From a bacterium (lineage in GTDB: Bacteria; UBP6; UBA1177; JAKLFG01): a stretch of 32,049 nucleotides of DNA. A model generated the notes under the pieces. The model saw only the letters and a list, made by a program, of their open reading frames with translations. It was not told the DNA's origin and searched no databases. Position numbers and translations under genes: made by a program. Position 1 is the first letter of the stretch; the number at the start of each line of letters is the position of its first letter. The stretch spans positions 1-32,049 of the forward strand of contig JAKQHE010000217.1 of the NCBI GenBank assembly GCA_029573155.1, given 5' to 3'. Positions 21,872 through 30,000 of this stretch are shown here, in pieces.

Positions 21872-23575
21872 GTGTGTCGGGGCGCGATCCATCGCGCCCT
21901 CGTTCTTTTATCCCTGTTCCTCATCGCCTGCGGTGGCGGCAACACGGCCACGGCTGATGCCGATCAGGCCGATCAGACCGATCAGGCCGATCAGTCGGAC
22001 CAGTCGGACCAGTCGGATCAGTCGGATCAGACCGTCGACGACGATCTTATTGATCTACCCGACACCGACGAGCCCGACATCCCGCCGACCATCCTCTCCC
22101 TTTCGGTCGTGATGAACCCGAACGAGGCGGCGCCGCTTGTCGGCGTCATCACCGCCACGACCGAACCGGCGACCCGCCTGCGGGTGACGCTCGAAAGCGA
22201 GGAGGGGACGGAAACCCTGCGTTATGCGGCGCTTGCTACCCAGCACCGCCTGCCGATACTCGGTCTTTTGCCGGGGGTGACCTACACCGTTACCGTGTCG
22301 GTCGAAACGACATCCGGTGCCCAGATCGCATACCCCGATACTTTTACATTGGTCGCGCCACCGCTTCCCGACAATTTTCCGACGATACAGCATGTCTTCT
22401 CTCGTCCCGTCGCGGAACGGGAGCCGGGGTATCTTTTCATCGTGCTCAGCATGGCGCAGGGGATCGCCGGACCGTTCGGTTTCCAGGTGATAGCCTTCGA
22501 TATCGCCGGCAAGGTCCGCTGGCTGAGGCGCGACGCTGATTTCCAGCACGGGATGACGACGCTTCCGAACGGCGATCTCCTTTTTCAGTTCAACCAGAAG
22601 ATCATAGAAGTGAACATGTTCGGCGACATCGTCGGTGAATGGCGACCCGAGGGGGTGGTCGGTGGTCCGCTTGCGGTCGATCTGCCGGGTGTTCAGCGCT
22701 TTCACCATTCGGTGATGGAAGCGACCGATGGCGCCATGGTCGCGCTGGACACCGAGTTCCGCATGATGGACGATATGCCGACGAGCGATACCGACCCCGA
22801 CGGGCCGAGAGATACGGTGATGGTGCTAAGCGACGCCATCGTCGAGTTCGATCGCGACGGCGCCATCCGGTCAAGGCGTTTATTGCTTGATATGCTCGAT
22901 CCCGGACGCTTGGGCTATCTTTTCATTCCCGGTTACCAGTGGAGCCACACGAATTACGCCCTGCCGATACCGGAGGACGATAGCATGCTTATCTCGGTGC
23001 GGCACCAGTCGTGCGTCGTCAAATATGACCGGACGACTGGCGTGATCAAGTGGATACTCGGCAATCATGACAACTGGTCCGCGGAATTCCAGCAGTACCT
23101 TCTGACGCCGGTCGGAACTCCGTTCGAATGGCAATGGTACCAACATAACGCCAAATTGACGCCGGATGGCACCATCCTCATGTTCGACAACGGCAATTTC
23201 AGGGCTATGCCGTACGATACGCCGATACCTGATGAGGATAACTGGAGTCGCGCGGTCGAGTATCGGGTGAACGAGACCGATATGACGGTCGAACAGGTGT
23301 GGGAATGGCGTCTGGAAGGAGAGGATCGCATCTTTTCCGACTCGCTCGGCGATGTCCACTATTTGCCCCAGACCGGCAATGTCATCGTGAATTTCGGTCA
23401 CATTGCTATCGGCACAACAGTAAAAGCCCGCATCTTCGAGGTGACCCACGCGAATCCCGCCGAAGTGCTTTATGAACTACGGATAGACGATGCATCGGTG
23501 AATGATACCGGCTGGATGGTCCACAGTTCTGAATTCCGCCTCTCGCTGTACCCCGACGGGATGCTGGAAGAATAG
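21872..23575 (+). CDS. Arylsulfotransferase (ASST family) lipoprotein
   Basis: From the GTG at 21872 the product is 567 residues with a lipoprotein signal peptide ending LIAC, Cys20. That start is preferred because GTGAGG lies 5 nt upstream and upstream in-frame sequence is read-through of repeats. A nine-base tandem repeat codes for a D-Q linker (ADQADQTDQADQSDQ). A small beta domain (about residues 75-150) precedes a beta-propeller with FQHGMTTLPNGDLLF, FHHSVMEATDG, WSHTN, SVRHQSCVVKYD and QHNAKLTPDGTILMFDNGN. His279, His359, Asn361, Arg377 and His425 line up with the catalytic His252, His356, Asn358, Arg374 and His436 of E. coli ASST; the His-to-Arg spacing of 18 is identical. The enzyme moves sulfate between phenolic esters without PAPS, through a sulfo-histidine. 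E. coli ASST is periplasmic and soluble; this one is lipid-anchored. UDP-xylose synthase follows after 9 nt. Confidence 0.85.
   Translation: MCRGAIHRALVLLSLFLIACGGGNTATADADQADQTDQADQSDQSDQSDQSDQTVDDDLIDLPDTDEPDIPPTILSLSVVMNPNEAAPLVGVITATTEPATRLRVTLESEEGTETLRYAALATQHRLPILGLLPGVTYTVTVSVETTSGAQIAYPDTFTLVAPPLPDNFPTIQHVFSRPVAEREPGYLFIVLSMAQGIAGPFGFQVIAFDIAGKVRWLRRDADFQHGMTTLPNGDLLFQFNQKIIEVNMFGDIVGEWRPEGVVGGPLAVDLPGVQRFHHSVMEATDGAMVALDTEFRMMDDMPTSDTDPDGPRDTVMVLSDAIVEFDRDGAIRSRRLLLDMLDPGRLGYLFIPGYQWSHTNYALPIPEDDSMLISVRHQSCVVKYDRTTGVIKWILGNHDNWSAEFQQYLLTPVGTPFEWQWYQHNAKLTPDGTILMFDNGNFRAMPYDTPIPDEDNWSRAVEYRVNETDMTVEQVWEWRLEGEDRIFSDSLGDVHYLPQTGNVIVNFGHIAIGTTVKARIFEVTHANPAEVLYELRIDDASVNDTGWMVHSSEFRLSLYPDGMLEE
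21877..21902. repeat. REP-like palindrome within the arylsulfotransferase signal peptide
   Basis: Perfect arms GGGCGCGAT-CC-ATCGCGCCC (21880-21899) lie inside the first ten codons of the arylsulfotransferase and encode RGAIHRAL, supplying the positive n-region of the signal peptide. Confidence 0.75.
21961..22032 (+). repeat. 9-bp tandem repeat encoding the D-Q linker
   Basis: GATCAGGCC, GATCAGACC, GATCAGTCG and GACCAGTCG units alternate in frame to give DQA, DQT and DQS repeats behind the lipidated cysteine, a flexible tether. Confidence 0.8.
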
Positions 23576-23584
23576 GAGATACCC

Positions 23585-24523
23585 ATGCAACGGATACTCG
23601 TGACCGGCGGTGCCGGCTTCATCGGTTCCCACCTCTGTAAGCGCCTGCTCGAAGAGGGGGCCGAGGTCCTGTGTCTCGACAACTTCTCGACCGGGAGCCG
23701 CCGCAACATACGCCCGCTTCTCTCGCATCCGAACTTCGAACTCATCACCCACGACATCACCGTGTCGATATCGCTCGAAGTGGACCGGATATACCACCTC
23801 GCCTCGCCCGCATCCCCGGTCCGTTACCAGCATCAGCCGGTCATGACGGTGCGGACCAATGTGCAGGGGTCGCTGACGGCGCTCGACCTCGCGCGCGCGA
23901 CCGGCGCGACCATCCTGCAGGCATCGACGAGCGAGATATACGGTGACCCGGAGGTCCACCCGCAGACCGAGGATTACTGGGGTCGCGTCAACCCCATCGG
24001 CCCGCGCAGTTGTTACGACGAGGGCAAACGGTGCGCCGAGACGCTCTTTTTCGACTACCGCCGGCAGTACGGTATCCCCATCAAGGTCGCCCGCATATTC
24101 AACACCTACGGGCCGCACATGGCGGCCGATGATGGGCGCGTGGTCAGCAACTTCATCGTGCAGGCGCTCGCCGGCGACGACATCACGCTCTACGGCGACG
24201 GCTCGCAGACACGGTCGTTCTGCTTCGTGGCCGATATGGTCGAGGGGCTCGTGAAACTCATGGCGACCCCGGAAAGTTTCACCGGCCCGGTCAACCTCGG
24301 CAACCCGCACGAGGTGACGATGCGCGAACTCGCCGCGTCCATCATCCGGCTCACCAACTCGCGGTCGCGCCTGACCTTGCTCCCGCTCCCGCAGGACGAC
24401 CCGAAACGGCGGTGTCCCGACATCGGGCTCGCGAAGCGGGAACTCGGCTGGGAACCGCGCACCCCGTTCGAGGAGGGGCTCGCCGCGACGATAGCGCATT
24501 TCAAAAAAGAGGGGCGCGACTAG
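23585..24523 (+). CDS. uxs: UDP-glucuronate decarboxylase (UDP-xylose synthase) family
   Basis: This 312-residue extended short-chain dehydrogenase has the NAD-binding GGAGFIGSH at residues 8-16, the UXS-typical [15 protein letters not shown] at 71-85, TSE at 116-118, and catalytic Tyr144-x3-Lys148 (YDEGK), then RIFNTYGP. The HLASPASP signature and full length fit UDP-glucuronate decarboxylase, which makes UDP-xylose from UDP-glucuronate in the cytoplasm for surface glycans. A related nucleotide-sugar epimerase is the alternative. A ribosome-binding site AGGAG overlaps the stop of the arylsulfotransferase, so the two are probably co-transcribed. Its TAG stop lies in a CTAG that also ends the opposing gene. 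Confidence 0.9.
   Translation: MQRILVTGGAGFIGSHLCKRLLEEGAEVLCLDNFSTGSRRNIRPLLSHPNFELITHDITVSISLEVDRIYHLASPASPVRYQHQPVMTVRTNVQGSLTALDLARATGATILQASTSEIYGDPEVHPQTEDYWGRVNPIGPRSCYDEGKRCAETLFFDYRRQYGIPIKVARIFNTYGPHMAADDGRVVSNFIVQALAGDDITLYGDGSQTRSFCFVADMVEGLVKLMATPESFTGPVNLGNPHEVTMRELAASIIRLTNSRSRLTLLPLPQDDPKRRCPDIGLAKRELGWEPRTPFEEGLAATIAHFKKEGRD
24520..24523. other. CTAG shared by two convergent stop codons
   Basis: The plus-strand UDP-xylose synthase ends in TAG at 24521-24523 and the minus-strand flavoprotein ends in TAG at 24522-24520. One palindromic CTAG closes both genes, so there is no room for a terminator between them. Confidence 0.9.
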
Positions 24524-25524
24524 CGCTCGAAGAATCGTTGCCCGCCGGGCAGTCGTTTTGCCGTGATGAACAGCCGATAGAGCGTATCCTGCATGCCGGG
24601 AAAGCGTTCAAGCAGCGAGAACAGCCGTTCCTGTTTTTTCTTGAAGGCCAACAGTCGCGCCAGTTCGGGCATCGCGTAGCGCCTGTCTTTCAGTTTACGG
24701 CCTATCTCGCGACCGCTGACGACCGCAGTGGATATCCCTTCGCCGGTCGCCCGTAACGCCAGTCCCGCCGCGTCGCCGATGAGATAGATCCCCTCGTGTT
24801 CGACGCCGGCGTACCGGTGCGCGACCCAGCCGCTTTTCGGCGGCGATACGGGCATGCCGGGGAACCGGCGCGCTATCTCTCCGTCGAGCAGACCCCGGGC
24901 GACGGCGGGGGCAAGCCGCCCCGGATCGAAATAGATGCCGATATTCACCCGGTCGCGGTGAGGAAAGGACCAGAGGTAGCCGGTGCCGTAGCGCGCCGCG
25001 TCGAGCAGGAGCGCGTAATCCTTCGAAATGGTGCGTACCTCGCGATATATGCCCAGAGATCGGCGCGTCGGTAGGCCGAGCGACCGGCGGACGATCGAAA
25101 GAGCGCCGTCGGCGCCCACGATGCTGTCGGCCGACCATTCGTCCCCGCCATCGGTCGCGATGGTGTGGCGGTCCCTCATCCGGGCCCGGACGCCGAGCAT
25201 GATTTCCACCCCCGCCCCGTTGGGTATCTTCGCCAGTTGATAACTCGCGAGTGTCTCGCGGGGGATGGTGAACCGTGGCGTTTCGAGGCGGAGGCGGTGC
25301 TCTTTTCCCGCTATCTCCACGACCTGTTCGTCGAACCGGAGGGCCGAGGGAGGCGTAAGATCGGCTGGCATCAGCCGCGAGAGGGCGCCGGCGCAGGCTT
25401 TCGGGCCGACGGCCCGCTGCCTTTCCAGCACTACCACCGACGCGCCCGAACCGGCGAGTTCCGCCGCGCAGGAAAGCCCGGCTGGGCCGGCGCCGAGGAT
25501 GAGTATGTCACACCGTTCTTTCAG
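24520..25524 (-). CDS. Geranylgeranyl-reductase-family FAD oxidoreductase
   Basis: The likely start is a CTG at 25524, 7 nt behind GGGAGG, giving 334 residues that begin right before the Rossmann strand. The frame runs upstream to an ATG at 25671, but that adds 49 unrelated residues, crosses the promoter of the divergent gene and enters its coding region. GAGPAG (residues 11-16) binds [17 protein letters not shown] (137-150) and [10 protein letters not shown] (246-255) are the family's second and third FAD motifs; YLWSFP (183-188) matches the YxWxFP substrate motif of geranylgeranyl reductases. The CGG-type motif near residue 44 is CAGA. Members reduce isoprenoid double bonds in lipids, quinones or chlorophyll side chains. 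The substrate here is unknown; a UbiA-like prenyltransferase lies 3.6 kb away. Confidence 0.83.
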   Translation of the reverse strand: MKERCDILILGAGPAGLSCAAELAGSGASVVVLERQRAVGPKACAGALSRLMPADLTPPSALRFDEQVVEIAGKEHRLRLETPRFTIPRETLASYQLAKIPNGAGVEIMLGVRARMRDRHTIATDGGDEWSADSIVGADGALSIVRRSLGLPTRRSLGIYREVRTISKDYALLLDAARYGTGYLWSFPHRDRVNIGIYFDPGRLAPAVARGLLDGEIARRFPGMPVSPPKSGWVAHRYAGVEHEGIYLIGDAAGLALRATGEGISTAVVSGREIGRKLKDRRYAMPELARLLAFKKKQERLFSLLERFPGMQDTLYRLFITAKRLPGGQRFFER

Positions 25525-25605
25525 AGGGGATCCTCCCGTTTCGCTCTCCGCGCATGGTGCCCTGTCCGCCGGTGAAAAGCAAGAAAGGAGGGTATCCGGG
25601 TTTGA

Positions 25606-25634
25606 TTGACTCTTGCGGCGCCGGGCGATATACT
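25606..25634 (+). promoter_or_regulatory. Sigma70-type promoter of the membrane spermidine-synthase-like gene
   Basis: TTGACT (25606-25611) and TATACT (25629-25634) are separated by exactly 17 bp, each matching five of six consensus bases. Transcription would start near 25641, about 20 nt before the ATG at 25661, leaving room for the ribosome-binding site AAGGGAG (25646-25652). Confidence 0.75.
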
Positions 25635-25660
25635 GACGCGCGTAAAAGGGAGTTCTCCTT

Positions 25661-27736
25661 ATGTCCGTCATGACCCCGGCCCGCCTCGCCCTGTTCCGGG
25701 CTATCGTCTACGCGACGCTCTGCTCGTCGTTGCAGGTGCTCACCGTGCGGATGCTCTCGTATGTCTTCCCGTTCCAGATGATATTCGCGATATCGCTGAC
25801 GGCCGCCTTCTCCATCCTGTTCACCGGTCTCGGTGCGCTTTTGGCGAATCGCCTGCGCCGCCGGATCATTTTGGTCATGACGATGACCGGCGCGCTGTTC
25901 TTCGTTTCGTTCCTCCTCATATCGCTCGGTACCCTGCTCCCCAAAAGCGTCATGTTCGCCGTGACGCTCGATAATGTGCTCGCGCTCCTGCCGGGCGGCA
26001 TGGTGGCGAGCATACCGCTGGCGGCGGCGGCCGTCGCCGCGCCGCTTGTGCTGTCGGGCGGACTCGCCGGCGGGTTCTATCTCACGATACTCGAGGAGGA
26101 CCGGCCGCTCCTGCGGTGGTTGGTCGCGGGGATCGCCGTCGGGTTCTTTGTCGGCTATGCCGGGACCGCGTTCCTCATGGGACTGACGGGGATATGGAAC
26201 CTCATACTCGTCGTTTCCGCGCTTGCGGCGGTCGGCTTCCTGAAGCCGCTCCGGTTCGCGCTCGCGGCGTTCGCGCTCATTGTAACGGTCCTTGTCGCCG
26301 ATCCCGACCGGTATCTGTTCGACGCACTGGGGCGCGAACCGCTCATCTGGAGTCAGGGCGGAAAGCCCTCCCGCGTCGCGGGATTCTGGTCGCCCTACGC
26401 GCGGCTCGATTTCTACGATGTCGGCGAGGAACGGCTGGCGGGGCTCTACAACGGCATCCAGTGGTGGCTCACCGGCGACACGACGCATGATCTGTCGGTC
26501 CGGCGGGAACTGTACCGTCATATCGCCGGCGATGTGCTGATCATCGGATCGGGTGGCGGTCACGGCCTGCTCTCCTTGGCCGGCGCATCCTCGATAACGG
26601 CGGTAGAACTCGACCCCGGGGTCATAGAGACGCTCAAAGGTCCGCTCGCCGGATACAACGACGGCGTCTACAACCGCGTGGATACCTACGCGATGGAGGG
26701 GCGCGCTTTTCTCGATCTCACCGACCGGCGGTTCGATGTCGTGGTCTATGAGGCGCCCGAGTTCGTGTTCGCCAACTCCGAGAAAAGTTTCGTGAGCATG
26801 GAGAACTACCTCTACACCCTAGAGGGTATCGGTCGCGCCTTCGAGCGGTTGCGGCCGGGCGGTACGCTCATCGTTTATCACACCTATGGACTCATACCGA
26901 CCGAACGGTTCGTGAAGGCCTATCCCCCCGGTACGCGGTGGGCGGTGTTCCGCGCGGAGGCCGAACTGATACGGAAGGTGCAGGTGGCCTTCGCGGTCGC
27001 TTCGCGCGAGGAGGCGACGATCGAACGGTGGCGCGAGGTGTTCCTGCGGGGCGGAGCGGAGGAACTGTCGACGACCCCCGCATTCGCCGCGTCGCTCGCC
27101 GCCGCCGCGCCGGTGACCGATGACCGGCCGCTTCTCCATTTCCGCGACTGGCGACAGGCCCTGCCGTTCATCGTGAGCGCCTTGCTGGTGGCGGTGTTGC
27201 TCGGACTCATGCTGTACCGCCGGACGCCGCGTCGCCTGCCGATCTTCTTCGCGCTGGTCGGGGTCGGCTTCATCATGACCGAACTCGCGGTCATCAACCT
27301 CCTGCGCTCACTGCTCGGCGGTTATGTCGAAACGACCGGTGTCGCACTCGGTTCTCTCATGCTTTCCTCGGCCGTCGGCGCGCTGTTCCACGAAAGGATG
27401 CGGTCGAAGTGGCTGGTGCCGCTCTGCATCGCCGGTTTCGTGGTCATGTTCCTGCTCCTGCGATATCCGCCGGTCGCGGCGCCGTGGATCGTCAAGGTCC
27501 TGTGGATCGGCGCGGCGGTCGCGCTCCCCGGCGCCGTCACAGGGGTTTTCTTCCCCGCCGGCCTCGCCGCCGGGGCCGCCGCCGAGTCCTCCTATTTCTA
27601 CGCGGTGGACACGGTGGCGACCGCGCTCGGGTTCCTCGTGTTCTATCTGGTCATACTCGCCGCCGGTTTCACGGGCGCCATCGCGACGGCCCTGCTCTGC
27701 TATCTCGTTGCGGCACGCATCTTCTCGCGGTCGTGA
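25661..27736 (+). CDS. Membrane-embedded spermidine-synthase-like methyltransferase-fold protein
   Basis: This 691-residue protein has three parts: about seven hydrophobic segments (residues 1-215), a soluble Rossmann-like domain (about 220-495), and about six more membrane segments (505-690). The soluble part has a nucleotide/SAM-binding glycine loop LIIGSGGGHG (293-302), the acidic end of strand 2 in VELD (315-318), and TDDRP (486-490), a motif common in spermidine-synthase-like membrane proteins. True spermidine synthases are soluble and about 300 residues. These membrane fusions are widespread, but their substrate is generally unknown. It heads an operon from the promoter at 25606 with the radical SAM gene 7 nt downstream. 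Confidence 0.82.
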   Translation: MSVMTPARLALFRAIVYATLCSSLQVLTVRMLSYVFPFQMIFAISLTAAFSILFTGLGALLANRLRRRIILVMTMTGALFFVSFLLISLGTLLPKSVMFAVTLDNVLALLPGGMVASIPLAAAAVAAPLVLSGGLAGGFYLTILEEDRPLLRWLVAGIAVGFFVGYAGTAFLMGLTGIWNLILVVSALAAVGFLKPLRFALAAFALIVTVLVADPDRYLFDALGREPLIWSQGGKPSRVAGFWSPYARLDFYDVGEERLAGLYNGIQWWLTGDTTHDLSVRRELYRHIAGDVLIIGSGGGHGLLSLAGASSITAVELDPGVIETLKGPLAGYNDGVYNRVDTYAMEGRAFLDLTDRRFDVVVYEAPEFVFANSEKSFVSMENYLYTLEGIGRAFERLRPGGTLIVYHTYGLIPTERFVKAYPPGTRWAVFRAEAELIRKVQVAFAVASREEATIERWREVFLRGGAEELSTTPAFAASLAAAAPVTDDRPLLHFRDWRQALPFIVSALLVAVLLGLMLYRRTPRRLPIFFALVGVGFIMTELAVINLLRSLLGGYVETTGVALGSLMLSSAVGALFHERMRSKWLVPLCIAGFVVMFLLLRYPPVAAPWIVKVLWIGAAVALPGAVTGVFFPAGLAAGAAAESSYFYAVDTVATALGFLVFYLVILAAGFTGAIATALLCYLVAARIFSRS

Positions 27737-27743
27737 GGCCGTC

Positions 27744-29162
27744 ATGAAGATAGCGCTCGTCCAGCCGTGGCCGCGGGATCCACTGCCGGGGCCCTTACCT
27801 GCGTCGATAGGGGAAGGTTCCGAGGTCATGCCGCCGCTTGGATTGCTGTACCTGGCGGGTTATCTGCGGGAACGGTCATCGCATGAGCCGTTCGTGCTGG
27901 ACGCATGGGCAGAACGGCTGAACGATGCCGACATCGTGACACGATTGCATAAGGCGGCGCCCGACATCATCGGTATAACGGCGATGACCCATACGCTCCG
28001 TGACGCTCTCACCGTCGCACGGGCCGCGAAACGGGCGTTCCCGCAGGTTCCCGTCGTCATGGGAGGTCCGCACCCGACGCTCTACCCACGGGAGACGCTC
28101 GCGCTGTCAGGCGTCGATATGGTCCTCGCGGGTGAAGGAGAGCGACCGCTCGCGATGCTACTCGACGCGATCTTGTCCGGCGGGCGACTCGAAGAGGTGC
28201 CGGGACTCGGCTGGAAAAAAGACGGGGTCATCGTTGTGAACGATGAATGCTGGTCGGCCGATCCACTCGATGACCTGCCGTTCCCCGCGTTCGATGCGGT
28301 ACCTGTCGAACGGTACGGGTCGGTGCTCGCCGTACGCCGCCCGGTGATGAGCATGGTCACCTCGCGCGGCTGTCCCTATCGGTGTTCCTTCTGTGACCGC
28401 CCGCTCCTCAAGGGGAGCCGGTGGCGCGCCCACTCCGCGGAACGGGTGGTCGCCGAGATGGAACGGCTGGCCGGACTCGGCGTTCGCGAGATCGCGCTGT
28501 ATGACGACACCTTCACCGTCGATCGGCAACGGGTGCTTGACATCTGCCGCATGAAGAGGGAGCGGTCGCCGTCGCTCCTTTTCAGCGTCCGGACCCGTAC
28601 CGATCTGGTTGATGAGGATGTGCTCGCCGCGCTTGCCGCCGCGGGGTGTGTCGCGATGCACTACGGCATCGAATCGGGATCGCCGCCGGTCAGGGAGCGG
28701 ATAGGGAAAGGGAGCGGTATCGAAGAGGCGATAACGGTTTGTGACCTGACGCGACGGTACGGGATGGAGACGCTCGCCTATTTCATGATAGGGAACCCGG
28801 GGGAGACGCCGGAAGATATCGCGGCGACCGAGCGTCTGATCGAACGGCTGTCGCCCGATTACCTGCATCTGACGGTGTTGATGCCGTTCCCGGGTACGCC
28901 GATCTATCGAGAGATGCTGGGAAAAGGGCGATTAGCGGAGGATGTGTGGCGGCGATTCGCGATTGACCCGTCGCGTGATATCGAACCGCCATTGTGGGAA
29001 GAACATCTTTCCCGCGCCCAACTGCTGGCGTGCCGTCGCCGGATATATCGTCGATTCTACGGTCGCCCCGGGTATATCCTTTCACAGTTGCGCGGCGTGT
29101 CTTCGTTGCGCGAACTGGGGGCGAAAGCGATCGCCGGGATCCGGCTCCTCACGATGCGGTGA
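27744..29162 (+). CDS. B12-binding-type radical SAM protein
   Basis: From ATG 27744, 7 nt behind the previous stop and after GTGAGG, the product is 472 residues; the open frame extends far upstream but overlaps the previous gene there. The N-terminal ~150 residues are a cobalamin-binding-like Rossmann domain: MKIALVQPWP, PPLGLLYLAGYLR, DIIGITAMTH, VVMGGPHPTLYP and DMVLAGEGE. The canonical DxHxxG cobalamin His is not obvious. The radical SAM core has GCPYRCSFC with Cys210, Cys214 and Cys217 for the 4Fe-4S cluster, then YDDTFTVDRQRV, YGIESGS and FMIGNPGET. Such proteins methylate or rearrange unactivated carbons in lipids, cofactors and pigments, relatives being BchE and the hopanoid enzymes. 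The substrate here is unknown. The end overlaps the convergent UbiA-like gene by 14 nt. Confidence 0.88.
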   Translation: MKIALVQPWPRDPLPGPLPASIGEGSEVMPPLGLLYLAGYLRERSSHEPFVLDAWAERLNDADIVTRLHKAAPDIIGITAMTHTLRDALTVARAAKRAFPQVPVVMGGPHPTLYPRETLALSGVDMVLAGEGERPLAMLLDAILSGGRLEEVPGLGWKKDGVIVVNDECWSADPLDDLPFPAFDAVPVERYGSVLAVRRPVMSMVTSRGCPYRCSFCDRPLLKGSRWRAHSAERVVAEMERLAGLGVREIALYDDTFTVDRQRVLDICRMKRERSPSLLFSVRTRTDLVDEDVLAALAAAGCVAMHYGIESGSPPVRERIGKGSGIEEAITVCDLTRRYGMETLAYFMIGNPGETPEDIAATERLIERLSPDYLHLTVLMPFPGTPIYREMLGKGRLAEDVWRRFAIDPSRDIEPPLWEEHLSRAQLLACRRRIYRRFYGRPGYILSQLRGVSSLRELGAKAIAGIRLLTMR

Positions 29163-30000
29163 GGCGTATCATCAGGAACGCCAATCCGGCGCCGAGAAAA
29201 CAAAGACGGTAACGGGTACGGTGGACGATCATCCGCCGTGAGGCGTAGGGCGTCGGCACGAGCGTTGCGGCCGAAAGCGACTGAAGGGCAGAGGCTGTCA
29301 CGAAAGGCGCCGCCCAGACAAAAGAGAACAGCCCGAAAAAGGACAGCAGGAGCAGAAGACAAAGGGCGCCGAGCGTTATCGCGAGGTGGAGCGCCGTCCA
29401 GAGCCGTGGCCCGAACCGGACCGCGCCGCTTGCGATGCCCGCCGTCTTGTCGGCATCGTGATCTATCAGTTCGTGGTTCACATGACCGGCGGCGAGTATG
29501 AGCGCGAAATAAAGGGAAAGGAATAGCGACCGGTCGTCGGGCTTGCCGATGAGCGCCCAGCCCTGCTGGAACTGGACCATGCCGACGGCGACATGCACGA
29601 TGGTCCCGGCGAACGGGACATATTTTGCACCGTACCGTGGGAACGAATAGATGCCCCACAGGAAGAAGATGCCCAGTGCGTACGGGACGGCGGCGGGCCG
29701 CAGGAAGGCGAAGATAGTCAACGCTGTTGCGAGCGTTAGAGCCGAGACGACCGCATAATCGCGGCCCGAGGTAAGTCCCGCCGCCGCCAGCCGGGGGTTG
29801 GCGGCGTCATCGCGCAGCCCGGCCCAACTGTTGAACGCGTATATGGAAACGATGAGCAGATACGAGGCGAAAAGACCCCCCCAGAGGCCCGGGTCGAAAA
29901 GCGAAGCGAAGCGGGGCGCCGCCATGATGGTCCCGATGATAGTGAAGCCGGTGATGAGGAGCGCTTCGGGGAGTCGGTAGGGGGTCAGGATCGCTTTCAT
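29149..30000 (-). CDS. UbiA-like membrane prenyltransferase
   Basis: This 283-residue, largely hydrophobic protein has eight or nine likely membrane segments. The second aspartate motif of the UbiA superfamily is clear: NHELIDHDADKTAG (residues 175-188), giving D180-x-D182-x-D184. The first motif is weaker: NSWAGLRDD (57-65), where the expected NxxxDxxxD has Gly61 in place of the first Asp. UbiA enzymes transfer a polyprenyl diphosphate onto an aromatic or glycerol acceptor in the membrane. Its ATG overlaps the stop of the upstream gene in ATGA, so translation is probably coupled to the large membrane protein. The acceptor is unknown; quinone, heme or lipid precursors are possible. Confidence 0.78.
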   Translation of the reverse strand: MKAILTPYRLPEALLITGFTIIGTIMAAPRFASLFDPGLWGGLFASYLLIVSIYAFNSWAGLRDDAANPRLAAAGLTSGRDYAVVSALTLATALTIFAFLRPAAVPYALGIFFLWGIYSFPRYGAKYVPFAGTIVHVAVGMVQFQQGWALIGKPDDRSLFLSLYFALILAAGHVNHELIDHDADKTAGIASGAVRFGPRLWTALHLAITLGALCLLLLLSFFGLFSFVWAAPFVTASALQSLSAATLVPTPYASRRMIVHRTRYRLCFLGAGLAFLMIRLTAS

